A stretch of 64,000 bases of DNA from Microbacterium trichothecenolyticum (GTDB lineage Bacteria > Actinomycetota > Actinomycetes > Actinomycetales > Microbacteriaceae): assembly GCF_030818955.1 (NCBI RefSeq), contig NZ_JAUTBF010000001.1:2356001-2420000 (forward strand), read 5' to 3'. Below are positions 36,094-43,533 of this stretch, in pieces. How positions within the stretch are numbered: the first letter of the stretch is position 1; every line of letters starts with the position of its first letter. The notes under the pieces were generated by a model. The model was not told the origin of the DNA, did no database searches, and worked only from the letters and a program-made list of their open reading frames with translations. The position numbers and the translations under genes are program-made.

Positions 36094-36837
36094 ATGGACG
36101 CGCTCACCGACGGGATGCCGCACGACGCGACGTTGCTGTCGACCGTGCTGCGCGACGCGCCGCTCCCGCTCTGGGTGATCGACGAGCACGGTCGCGTCGA
36201 GCTCGCGAACGATGCCGCCGTCCGCTTCCTCGGCCACCGACCGGGCACCGACCTGCGCGGTGGTGGGAGCCACGACCTGCTGCACCGGCATCGCCCCGAC
36301 GGGACGCCGTACCCGAAGCACGAGTGCCCGATCATCCACGCGAAGCAGCCGCTGGCCGCCTCGGAGTGGTTCGTCACGCGGGCCGGCGACGTGCGGCCCG
36401 TGCGGTGGTCGACGCGGCCCCTCGCCGGTACCGACAGCGTGCTGCTGAGCTTCGCGGCGCTGGGCGGGAGCGCGAGCCGTGCGCACAGGGCGGCACCCGC
36501 AACGCGCGAGACACGGACCGAGACCCGCGCCCGCCTCCTGAGCGAGATGCAACACGCGATCGCCTCGCGCATGTGCGACCCGATGTTCTCCCCCGCGACG
36601 CTCGCCACCGACAACCACCTCTCGGTCCGATCCGTCCAGGCGATCTTCGCCGAGGCGGGCACCTCGCCCGCCGCCGAGATCCGCCGGCACCGGCTCGAGC
36701 ACGCGCGCGTGCTGCTCGCACGAGGCGAGAGCGTGCAGTGGGCCTGCCACGCATCGGGATACCAGGACGCCGACAGCTTCGCGCGCGCCTACCGGCAGCA
36801 CTTCGGCTACGCGCCCAGTCGCACCCGGCAGCCGTAG
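36094..36837 (+). CDS. AraC-family regulator with N-terminal PAS domain
   Basis: The 247-residue protein has an N-terminal PAS-like domain (about 10-120, LPLWVIDEHGRVELANDAAVRFLGH) and a C-terminal AraC domain (about 150-245) with SPAAEIRRHRLEHARVLL and the second helix-turn-helix ending DADSFARAYRQHFGYAPS. A cysteine in KHECPIIH within the PAS region could be sensory. It is divergent from cynS-FNT and directly upstream of an amino-acid-type ABC importer, and probably controls both. The start is leaderless-like. Confidence 0.85.
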   Translation: MDALTDGMPHDATLLSTVLRDAPLPLWVIDEHGRVELANDAAVRFLGHRPGTDLRGGGSHDLLHRHRPDGTPYPKHECPIIHAKQPLAASEWFVTRAGDVRPVRWSTRPLAGTDSVLLSFAALGGSASRAHRAAPATRETRTETRARLLSEMQHAIASRMCDPMFSPATLATDNHLSVRSVQAIFAEAGTSPAAEIRRHRLEHARVLLARGESVQWACHASGYQDADSFARAYRQHFGYAPSRTRQP

Positions 36838-36900
36838 CCCACCGACCCACACGCGCCTGCCGTATGGCGCCGCGTGGCGTCGTGTTGCGGCCGGTGACCT

Positions 36901-36956
36901 GTCGTTTCGACGTGTGAAACGACGCCTCGCGGGCACGCCGGGAGCGGATCTAGCGT
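36901..36956 (+). promoter_or_regulatory. Promoter of the amino-acid ABC operon with an inverted-repeat activator site
   Basis: GTCGTTTC (36901-36908) and GAAACGAC (36916-36923) form a perfect 8-bp inverted repeat with a 7-bp spacer. TAGCGT (36951-36956) is a good -10 box. The repeat lies just upstream of where a -35 box would be, the position expected for an AraC-type activator. Confidence 0.55.
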
Positions 36957-37007
36957 GTCGGTCACCCCCGGAGCCCCGCTCCGGCGAGGAGTTGCGAGGA
37001 GCACGCC

Positions 37008-38081
37008 ATGACCACCACCGCGCCGGTATCCCCCGCCCGCACGGCCGATCCGCATCCCGCGGCGCAGGTCGACCTGGGCACCGTCACCGTCGTCCCCACC
37101 CGCCACTGGTGGCGCTGGATCCTCAGCGCCCTGCTGTTGTTCGTCGTCGCCCAATTCGCCTGGAGTCTCGTCACGAACGAGCAGTACATGTGGGGCACGT
37201 TCGCGCAGTACTTCTTCTCGGAGCCCGTGCTCATCGGCGTCGGCTACACGCTCGGGCTGACCGCCATCTCGTCGGTCGTCGGGTTCGTGCTCGGAACCCT
37301 GCTCGCCCTCGGCCGCCTTTCGCCGTCGCCGCTGGTGAGCTCGGTGGCGTGGGGCTACATCTGGTTCTTCCGATCGGTGCCGCTCATCGTGCAGATCATC
37401 GTCTGGTACAACCTCGGCTACCTCTACCCGACGCTGGGTCTCGGCACCCCCTTCACCACCGACTTCTGGATCGTGGAGTTCCCCACGGTGCAGATCATCA
37501 GCGCGTTCGCTGCGGCGATCCTCGGCCTGGGCCTGCACCAGGCGGCCTACTCGGCCGAGATCATCCGCGGGGGGCTCGTGTCGGTCGACCCCGGTCAGCA
37601 CGAGGCGGCGGCTGCCCTCGGCATCCCGGCATCCCGGCGCCTGTTCCGCATCATCCTGCCGCAGGCGATGCGTTCGATCGTCCCGAACGCCACGAACGAG
37701 GTCATCGGGCTGGTCAAGGGCGCATCCGTCGTGTTCGTCATCGCGATCCCCGAGCTCTTCTACGCGGTGCAGGTCATCTACAACCGCAACAGCCGCGTCA
37801 TCCCGCTGCTGCTCGTCGCGGTGGTCTGGTACACCCTCATCACCACGATCCTGAGCATCGCGCAGTACTACATCGAGCGGTACTACGCCCGGGGCTCCGC
37901 GCGGGCGCTGCCGCCGACGCCGGTGCAGCGGGCGCGACGGTGGGTGAGCACGCAGTGGGCGCGGCTCGGCGACACACCCCCGGGAGGGACGGATGCCAGG
38001 GGTCCGGCGCGCGCCGGATCGCTCGGCGCGGAGACAGCGGATGCCGGGACACCGGCCGTCGAGAAGGGAACCGGCGCATGA
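37008..38081 (+). CDS. Polar amino-acid-type ABC transporter permease
   Basis: The 357-residue protein has a family core (about 70-300) with YIWFFRSVPLIVQIIVWYN and the EAAALGIPASRRLFRIILPQAMRSIVPN coupling loop typical of HisMQ/GlnP permeases. It has unusually long tails: about 40 residues before the first helix and a disordered Pro/Gly/Ala C-tail of about 60. AGGAG precedes ATG 37008. It overlaps the ATPase gene. Only one permease gene is present, so the channel is probably a homodimer. Confidence 0.9.
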   Translation: MTTTAPVSPARTADPHPAAQVDLGTVTVVPTRHWWRWILSALLLFVVAQFAWSLVTNEQYMWGTFAQYFFSEPVLIGVGYTLGLTAISSVVGFVLGTLLALGRLSPSPLVSSVAWGYIWFFRSVPLIVQIIVWYNLGYLYPTLGLGTPFTTDFWIVEFPTVQIISAFAAAILGLGLHQAAYSAEIIRGGLVSVDPGQHEAAAALGIPASRRLFRIILPQAMRSIVPNATNEVIGLVKGASVVFVIAIPELFYAVQVIYNRNSRVIPLLLVAVVWYTLITTILSIAQYYIERYYARGSARALPPTPVQRARRWVSTQWARLGDTPPGGTDARGPARAGSLGAETADAGTPAVEKGTGA

Positions 38082-38860
38082 GCACGGTCACCGCCACCCG
38101 CGGACTCGTCGAGATCCACAACGTGCACAAGGCCTTCCACGGCGTCGAGGTGCTGAAGGGCATCGACCTGACCGTGCAGCCCGGCGAGGTCGTGGCGCTG
38201 CTCGGGCCCAGCGGGTCGGGCAAGTCGACGCTGCTGCGCACCATCAACCACCTCGAGCGCGTGGATGCCGGCTCTGTCACGGTCGACGGCGAGTTCATCG
38301 GCTACGAGTTGCGCCACGGCAAGCTCCACGAGCTGCGCGAGCGCGAGATCCTGCAGCGGCGGACCCGCGTGGGCATCGTGTTCCAGAACTTCCACCTGTT
38401 CCCGCATCTCACGGCGCTGGAGAACATCACCGAGGCGCCGCTCGCGCTCAAGCGCCTCAGCACGGACGACGCCCGTGAGCTCGCCCTCGGCCTGCTCGAC
38501 CGGGTCGGACTCGCGGACAAGGCCGACGCCTACCCCCGCCAGCTCTCGGGCGGCCAGCAGCAGCGGGTCGCGATCGCCCGCGCGCTCGCGCTGAAGCCCC
38601 AGGTGCTGCTCTTCGACGAGCCGACGAGCGCGCTCGACCCCGAGCTCGTGGGCGAGGTGCTCGACGTCATCCGGGATCTCGCGAACCTCGGTACGACGCT
38701 CATCATCGTCACGCACGAGATCGGCTTCGCCCGCGAGGTCGCCGACCGGGTGGTCTTCCTCGACCAGGGCCGCATCGTCGAGCAGGGGGCTCCCGATGAG
38801 GTCCTGAGCCGCCCGCGGCATCCGCGCACGCGGGAGTTCCTCGCCAAGGTTCTCGGCTGA
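38078..38860 (+). CDS. Polar amino-acid-type ABC transporter ATP-binding protein
   Basis: The 260-residue protein has Walker A GPSGSGKST, Q-loop FQNFHLFPHLTALEN, signature LSGGQQQR, Walker B VLLFDEPTSALDPE and switch THEIGFA, all typical of GlnQ/HisP ATPases. A short insertion (GYELRHGKLHELREREI) precedes the Q-loop. ATG 38078 overlaps the permease stop. Confidence 0.92.
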   Translation: MSTVTATRGLVEIHNVHKAFHGVEVLKGIDLTVQPGEVVALLGPSGSGKSTLLRTINHLERVDAGSVTVDGEFIGYELRHGKLHELREREILQRRTRVGIVFQNFHLFPHLTALENITEAPLALKRLSTDDARELALGLLDRVGLADKADAYPRQLSGGQQQRVAIARALALKPQVLLFDEPTSALDPELVGEVLDVIRDLANLGTTLIIVTHEIGFAREVADRVVFLDQGRIVEQGAPDEVLSRPRHPRTREFLAKVLG

Positions 38861-38917
38861 CCCCGCCCCTCCCGCGACCCGCCACACTCGCGGGCCCGCT
38901 CCCACCCGTACCCGAAA

Positions 38918-38944
38918 GCCGCGGCGCGACCTCACCGCCGCGGC
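38918..38944 (+). terminator. Intercistronic hairpin before the binding-protein gene
   Basis: GCCGCGGCG (38918-38926) and CGCCGCGGC (38936-38944) form a perfect 9-bp stem with a 9-base loop between the ATPase gene and the binding-protein gene. It has no T-run and probably affects mRNA stability or subunit ratio. Confidence 0.45.
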
Positions 38945-38975
38945 ATCCCTTCCGCACCACCACAGGAGACACACC

Positions 38976-39956
38976 ATGGCACTCAGCAAGAAACAGGGCA
39001 TCGCGATCGGCGTGATCGCCGCGGCGGTCGTCGCCGTCGTGGGCGTCGGCACCGCGATCGGGCTCAACCGTCCGGCCGAGGCGGTCGCCGCGCCCGAGCC
39101 CTCGGCATCCGCGTCCGCCGGCGAGATCGAGTGGGTGCACACCGACGCCGTTCCCGAAGCCGTCGCGGCGCTGAAGGCCAGCGGCTTCCAGCCCATCGAG
39201 CCGGGCAAGCTGACCGTCGCGGTCGGCGCGTTCGTGCCGCCGCTGAGCTACGTGCCCGACGGCGAGACCCTGCCCGCCGGCACCGAGCCCAACTTCGGCT
39301 CGCTCATCGCCGAGAGCCTGGGCCTGGAGTACAACCCGGTCGTGGTGGCGTGGACGGACTGGCCCCTCGGCATCCAATCGGGCAAATACGATCTCATCAC
39401 CTCCAACGTCACCGTGACCGAAGAGCGCAAGGAGCTGTACGACTTCGCGAGCTACCGGCAGGATCTGCTGGGCTTCTACGTCCGTGCCGACAGCCCGATC
39501 TCGAGCATCGAGAAGGCCGACGACATCTCGGGCCTCAAGGTCATCGTCGGCTCGGGCACCAACCAGGAGAAGGTGCTGCTGAACTGGAACGAGGAGCTCA
39601 CCGCCGCGGGCAAGGCCCCCGCCGAGCTGCAGTACTACGACGACAACGCCGCAGGGAACCTCGCGCTCACGTCGGGCCGTGCCGACGCGACCTTCGGTCC
39701 CAACGCGACCTCCGCGTGGGCGGCGAAGGAGACCGGCGAGACGAAGCTCGTCGGCATCATCCCGGGCGGCTGGCCGCTGCACGCCGACATCGCCGCGGGC
39801 ACCAAGAAGGGCAACGGCCTCATCGAGCCCGTGCAGATCGCGCTGAACGCGCTGATCGAGAACGGCACGTACGCCGAGGTGCTGAAGGTCTGGAACCTCG
39901 AATCCGAGGGGATCGAGACCTCGCAGATCAACCCGCCGGGACTGCCGAAGTCCTGA
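38976..39956 (+). CDS. Amino-acid-type ABC substrate-binding protein without a lipobox
   Basis: The 326-residue protein has an N-terminal hydrophobic helix (residues 8-30) and then a bilobal domain with KLTVAVGAFVPPLSYV, SGKYDLITSNVTVTEERKELYDFASY and FGPNATSAWAAKE, the family 3 pattern. There is no lipobox cysteine; the helix is either cleaved after AVA or left as a membrane anchor, unusual for a Gram-positive importer. GGAG lies before ATG. It completes the importer with the two genes upstream, and a hairpin follows. Confidence 0.88.
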   Translation: MALSKKQGIAIGVIAAAVVAVVGVGTAIGLNRPAEAVAAPEPSASASAGEIEWVHTDAVPEAVAALKASGFQPIEPGKLTVAVGAFVPPLSYVPDGETLPAGTEPNFGSLIAESLGLEYNPVVVAWTDWPLGIQSGKYDLITSNVTVTEERKELYDFASYRQDLLGFYVRADSPISSIEKADDISGLKVIVGSGTNQEKVLLNWNEELTAAGKAPAELQYYDDNAAGNLALTSGRADATFGPNATSAWAAKETGETKLVGIIPGGWPLHADIAAGTKKGNGLIEPVQIALNALIENGTYAEVLKVWNLESEGIETSQINPPGLPKS

Positions 39957-39962
39957 CCGCCC

Positions 39963-39996
39963 GCGCGGCCCGGTCCTTCACGGGGCCGGGCCGCGC
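39963..39996 (+). terminator. Terminator-like hairpin after the amino-acid ABC operon
   Basis: GCGCGGCCCGG (39963-39973) and CCGGGCCGCGC (39986-39996) form a perfect 11-bp stem followed by a weak T-rich stretch (GCTGTTTCTG). Confidence 0.6.
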
Positions 39997-40011
39997 GCTG
40001 TTTCTGATCGA

Positions 40012-40557
40012 ATGGATGCCATGACCGCCTCGCTCCCCGCCCCGCACGACCCACGCTCTGGAGGCCTGACGATCCGTCTCGTCGAGCCGCACGAGCACGC
40101 CGAGGCGGGCAGGATCACGGCCGAGGCCTATCGCCACAGCTACGAGGGGCTGACCGAGGGCTACCTCGCGTCGCTGGCCGACGTCGAGGGCCGGGTCGCG
40201 CAAGGCGAGGTATGGGTGGCCCTCGACGGCGACGAGATCGTCGGCACCGTCTGGGTCCCCCGGCCCGGCGAGCGCTTATCGCCCCTGGCCCGGGAGGGCG
40301 AGCTGGACTTCCGGCAGCTGGCTGTGGCGCCCGCGGCCCGCGGACGCGGGGTGGGCGAGGCCCTGACCCGGCACGTGATCGCGCTGGCGCGCGGGCGCGG
40401 CGCGCGACGCGTGGTGATGAACAGCGGCCCCGAGATGCTCGGCGCCCACGCGCTGTACCTCAAGCTCGGCTTCCGGCGCCTCACCGAACGCGAACAGCCG
40501 GTCGAGGTGGAGCCCGGGCGGTTCCTGGACCTGCGGGCGTTCGGGTACGACCTCTGA
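40012..40557 (+). CDS. GNAT family N-acetyltransferase
   Basis: The 181-residue protein has the acetyl-CoA motif LAVAPAARGRGVGEALTRHVIALARGRG (Q/RxxGxG/A core) and a C-terminal ALYLKLGFRRLTER segment. The acceptor is unknown. Either ATG 40012 or ATG 40021 could be the start; no clear ribosome site precedes them. A 72-bp inverted-tip element begins 13 bases after the stop. Confidence 0.85.
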   Translation: MDAMTASLPAPHDPRSGGLTIRLVEPHEHAEAGRITAEAYRHSYEGLTEGYLASLADVEGRVAQGEVWVALDGDEIVGTVWVPRPGERLSPLAREGELDFRQLAVAPAARGRGVGEALTRHVIALARGRGARRVVMNSGPEMLGAHALYLKLGFRRLTEREQPVEVEPGRFLDLRAFGYDL

Positions 40558-40569
40558 CCGGGCTCTCGA

Positions 40570-40641
40570 GCACAACTCCTGCAAAAGGCGTTGGTGTGCG
40601 GGGCGCGGAGGCGAAGCGCGGGCGTTCTGCCGGAGTCGTGC
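40570..40641. repeat. 72-bp inverted-tip element, copy 3
   Basis: The tips are GCACAACTCCTGCA (40570-40583) and TGCCGGAGTCGTGC (40628-40641), enclosing 44 bases. The left tip is the exact complement of the right tip of copies 1 and 2; the right tip has drifted by two bases. Confidence 0.65.
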
Positions 40642-40689
40642 AGCCGTGTCCTGGTCCGCGGACCCGGGCAGAACCGTAGCGGCCGGGAA

Positions 40690-41097
40690 TCACCCGGCGA
40701 CGATCGTGAACTCCCACGGCATGTCGGTGTAGACGACGTGGACCGTCAGCGGCCGACCCGATGCCTCGTCGGGCAAGGGGACGACGTGGGTGGTCGCTGC
40801 CATATCGGCCGTGCACACATCATTCGGCGATTCGGCGAGGGAGAGCGTGATCGTCCCGGCATCCTCCGCCCGGATTCCGGTGACGGTGGGAGGACAGCTC
40901 GAGCTGCCGTACGTGACGAGGGCGAGATTGCCGTCATCGGCGACGATCGCGCGGGGCTCGGAATCATCGAAAGCCGCCTGAACGCCGGGCGGGACACCCG
41001 CGTACCGGTCGGTAGCCACGCCCGGGACCCCACATCCCGCGAGCGCGAGCAGAGACGCGAAAGCAGCCGAAAGGGCGAGAGCTGGTCGTTGCGCCAT
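40690..41097 (-). CDS. Small predicted lipoprotein of unknown function
   Basis: A protein of about 135 residues with a lipoprotein signal (MAQRPALALSAAFASLLALAGC). The mature domain has three further cysteines (SSCPP, NDVCTAD region) and beta-rich text ending VYTDMPWEFTIVAG. It would sit on the outer face of the membrane. The start could also be ATG 41109 or the GTG next to it; AGAAGG lies nearest to these. No family recognised. Confidence 0.65.
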   Translation of the reverse strand: MAQRPALALSAAFASLLALAGCGVPGVATDRYAGVPPGVQAAFDDSEPRAIVADDGNLALVTYGSSSCPPTVTGIRAEDAGTITLSLAESPNDVCTADMAATTHVVPLPDEASGRPLTVHVVYTDMPWEFTIVAG

Positions 41098-41273
41098 ACC
41101 GAACACCATCCTTCTCGCCCAATCTCACCGGGGGAGTTCCACGGTCGCATCTCATCGGGCGGCTCGACAGCGCGCGCTGCGCCGCGTGACGGATTCGTTA
41201 CTCGCGTGGGGAACATCGGCGCGCAGAAACCGGGCACTGCGGTCTCGACGAGAAAGGCGGGCCGCGCGCATGG

Positions 41274-41624
41274 CAGTTCTCTCGCGCGTCGTTCTCGGCC
41301 TACCCGGTCGCCCTCGTTCTCGCGCTGACGCTCACCGATTCGCTGTCCGTTCGTGCGAGGGACCGCGACGGTCGCGAGCGCGTTCGTCAACTGTCGGGAT
41401 TCCTGCTGATCCGGAGCACCCGGGTCTACACCCGCAGCCCCGCCACCGGGGTGGGCCTCGCGTTCCTCGTCACCGCCCTCGACCAGGCCGTCGGCGCCCC
41501 CGTCGTCGGAAGTCTGACCACGTCGGTGAACGCACCCACGGCTTTCCCCATCGCGGCAGCCCTGGCCGTCATCGGAGCCGTCACCGGGCCCGCGGCACAC
41601 GACGGTATCGCCGCTCGACGGTGA
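41274..41624 (+). pseudogene. Probable remnant of an MFS transporter C-terminus
   Basis: The frame ending TGA at 41622-41624 reads AYPVALVLALTLTDSLSVRARD and later GLAFLVTALDQAVGAPVVGS and TAFPIAAALAVIGAVTG, hydrophobic text that resembles the last helices of an MFS exporter. It has no start codon or ribosome site, and the N-terminal two thirds are missing. It lies next to the IS element, so the loss may belong to the same history. The 41098-41273 stretch shows nothing else. Confidence 0.4.
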
Positions 41625-41689
41625 GGGATGCCGATCCCCGACCCCGTGGCGAGATCGCGCAAGCCTCATCCGGCCAGATCCGTGCGTGC

Positions 41690-42661
41690 CTAGGTGTTGT
41701 GGCTGGGGAGGTTGGGGACGCGTGAGGCGGGGGTGCCGTTGATGGCGGTGTGGGTTCGGTGGTGATTGTAGTGATGGAGCCAGGGGGCGAATGCGGCGGT
41801 GCGTTCGGTTTCTGATCTGTATGCGCGGGCGTAGGCCCATTCTTGGAGGAGGGTGCGGTTGAGGCGTTCGACTTTCCCGTTCGTCTGGGGCCGGTATGGG
41901 CGGGTGCGGATGTGGCGGATGGGGCCGAGGGCGTCGCGGAACAGGTGGGAGCGGTAGCCGTTTCCGTTGTCGGTCATCACGGCTTTTACCTCGATGCCGG
42001 CGCCCTGGAACCAGGCGTGGGCGCGGGTCCAGAACGCGGTGACGGTGTCTTTGCGTTCGTCGCTCAGGATCTCGGAGTACGCCATCCGGGTGTGGTCGTC
42101 CACGACGGAGTGGATGAACGCGTACCCGTGGCCTTTGCCGGCCCGGTTGCGTTTGCCCTGGGCGGGTCCGTGGATGCGGTGCCCGCCGCCGTCGGGGATA
42201 CGACCGAGCTTCTTCACATCCATGTGGACCAGATCGCCCGGGGTGGCGGCTTCGTAACGGTTCGTGGCGGCGCGGCTGGTCTTGATCCGCACCCCGGTGC
42301 CAGGGTCGGTCCACCGTAACGGCGGACACCCGTAGCGACGCAGGATGGCCTGCACGGTGGAGCGATTCAACCGCAGCTGCGCGGCGATACGCGCCGGCCC
42401 CCACCGTCTCGACACCCGCAGGCTCACCACCCGCCGCTCCACCCGGGCCCGAGTGCGGTTCGGGTTCACGCGCGGGCGGGAGGAACGATCGGCCATCCCC
42501 GCCGCGCCGGCCTCACGGTAACGGCACGCCCACCGGGCGGCGGTGGTCACCCCGACGCCGAAACGCTCGGCGGCGCGGCGCAACGGCCACCCTTCATCAA
42601 CGATCAGACGAGCAAGGCGCAACCTTCCAGCGGGCGCGAGAACAGCATTAGCGTGGGACAT
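41690..42661 (-). CDS. IS481-family transposase
   Basis: The 323-residue protein has an N-terminal helix-turn-helix (LRRAAERFGVGVTTAARWACRY) and a DDE integrase core: VHMDVKKLGRI, VMTDNGNGYRSH and NGKVERLNRTLLQEW. ATG 42661 opens the conserved MSHANAVLAPAGRLRLARL start. The TAG stop lies in the flanking CTAG target copy, outside the element proper, so the reading frame is closed by the insertion site. Confidence 0.92.
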   Translation of the reverse strand: MSHANAVLAPAGRLRLARLIVDEGWPLRRAAERFGVGVTTAARWACRYREAGAAGMADRSSRPRVNPNRTRARVERRVVSLRVSRRWGPARIAAQLRLNRSTVQAILRRYGCPPLRWTDPGTGVRIKTSRAATNRYEAATPGDLVHMDVKKLGRIPDGGGHRIHGPAQGKRNRAGKGHGYAFIHSVVDDHTRMAYSEILSDERKDTVTAFWTRAHAWFQGAGIEVKAVMTDNGNGYRSHLFRDALGPIRHIRTRPYRPQTNGKVERLNRTLLQEWAYARAYRSETERTAAFAPWLHHYNHHRTHTAINGTPASRVPNLPSHNT

Positions 42662-42760
42662 CGAGGACCTTCTGGTTTCGGAGCGGTTAGTTGTGGTGAC
42701 TCCACTCCACCAGAAGGTCCTCACCTACATCTACGTCCCTAACCACCCAGGTCAGAACAC
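41694..42760 (-). mobile_element. IS481-family insertion sequence
   Basis: A 1067-bp element with one transposase gene. Its ends are inverted repeats of about 26 bases, imperfect: left GTGTTGTGGCTGGGGAGGTT, right (reverse) GTGTTCTGACCTGGGTGGTT. CTAG flanks it on both sides (41690-41693 and 42761-42764), fitting the CTAG target known for IS481-type elements. The element looks complete and recent. Confidence 0.85.
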
Positions 42761-42761
42761 C

Positions 42762-42767
42762 TAGGGT
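42762..42767 (+). promoter_or_regulatory. -10 box of the alpha/beta hydrolase gene, overlapping the IS target CTAG
   Basis: TAGGGT is followed by seven bases (GACCGGC) and GTG 42775, nearly the same layout as TAGCCT-GACCGG-GTG before the ligase-like gene. The IS entered at the CTAG that forms the front of this box; the duplication kept the box but replaced everything upstream. Confidence 0.45.
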
Positions 42768-42774
42768 GACCGGC

Positions 42775-43503
42775 GTGATACACGCGGTGGAGGGGCTCGT
42801 TTTCCGGTCGGCTTCGAACCGGCGGGCCGGTCGCGCGGTGTTCGTGCTGATCCATGGCATCGGCATGTCGCATCGGTATCTCCGCCGTCTCCACGCCGAG
42901 CTGGCGACGGATGCCGACGTGCACACGATCGACCTGCCCGGCTTCGGGGGCCTGCCCACGCCGGACCAGACCCCCGACGTCGGGGAGATGGCCCAGGGGC
43001 TCGGCGTCGTCCTCGACGAGCTCGGTGTGCGGCGAGCCGTGCTCGTAGGGCACTCGATGGGAGCGCAGTGGGTGGTCGAGCTGGCCATCCGGCGGCCCGA
43101 CCTCGCCGACGCGGTCGTCGCGATCGGGCCCGTCACCGATGATCGGCGGCGAGGCGCCCTCACCCAGGCGCTGCTGCTGGCCCGCGACTCGGCTCTCGAG
43201 CCGCTCGGCGCCAACGCCATCGTGCTGACCGACTACCTGAGGTGCGGCCCGGTCTGGTACGCGCGACAGGCGCGCCACATGCTGCGGTATCCCCTCGAGG
43301 AGAGGGTCTCGCGGCTGCGGATGCCGCTGCTGGTGGTGCGCGGCGGATCCGACCCGATCGCTCGGGAGGCGTGGGCACGTCGGCTGAGCGATCGGGCGCT
43401 GAGCGGAACGCTCTGCACCGTCGAGGGACACCGTCACCTCGTGCAGTTCACGGCCGCCACCGTGGTAGCGGCACGCATCCGGGCGTTCGCCCTCGACAGA
43501 TGA
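42775..43503 (+). CDS. Alpha/beta hydrolase
   Basis: The 242-residue protein has VFVLIHGIGMSHRYLRRL (oxyanion HGxG), nucleophile elbow VGHSMGAQ, an acid in RGGSDPIAREAW and a C-terminal His in VEGHRHLVQF. Substrate unknown. GTG 42775 was chosen because a -10 box precedes it at leaderless spacing; GTG 42766 is also in frame. The IS element ends 14 bases upstream, so the native -35 region is lost and expression may be changed. It converges on the PP2C gene. Confidence 0.85.
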   Translation: MIHAVEGLVFRSASNRRAGRAVFVLIHGIGMSHRYLRRLHAELATDADVHTIDLPGFGGLPTPDQTPDVGEMAQGLGVVLDELGVRRAVLVGHSMGAQWVVELAIRRPDLADAVVAIGPVTDDRRRGALTQALLLARDSALEPLGANAIVLTDYLRCGPVWYARQARHMLRYPLEERVSRLRMPLLVVRGGSDPIAREAWARRLSDRALSGTLCTVEGHRHLVQFTAATVVAARIRAFALDR

Positions 43504-43533
43504 CTCCGGGCGAGCGTCTCGGCGACGTGGCCG

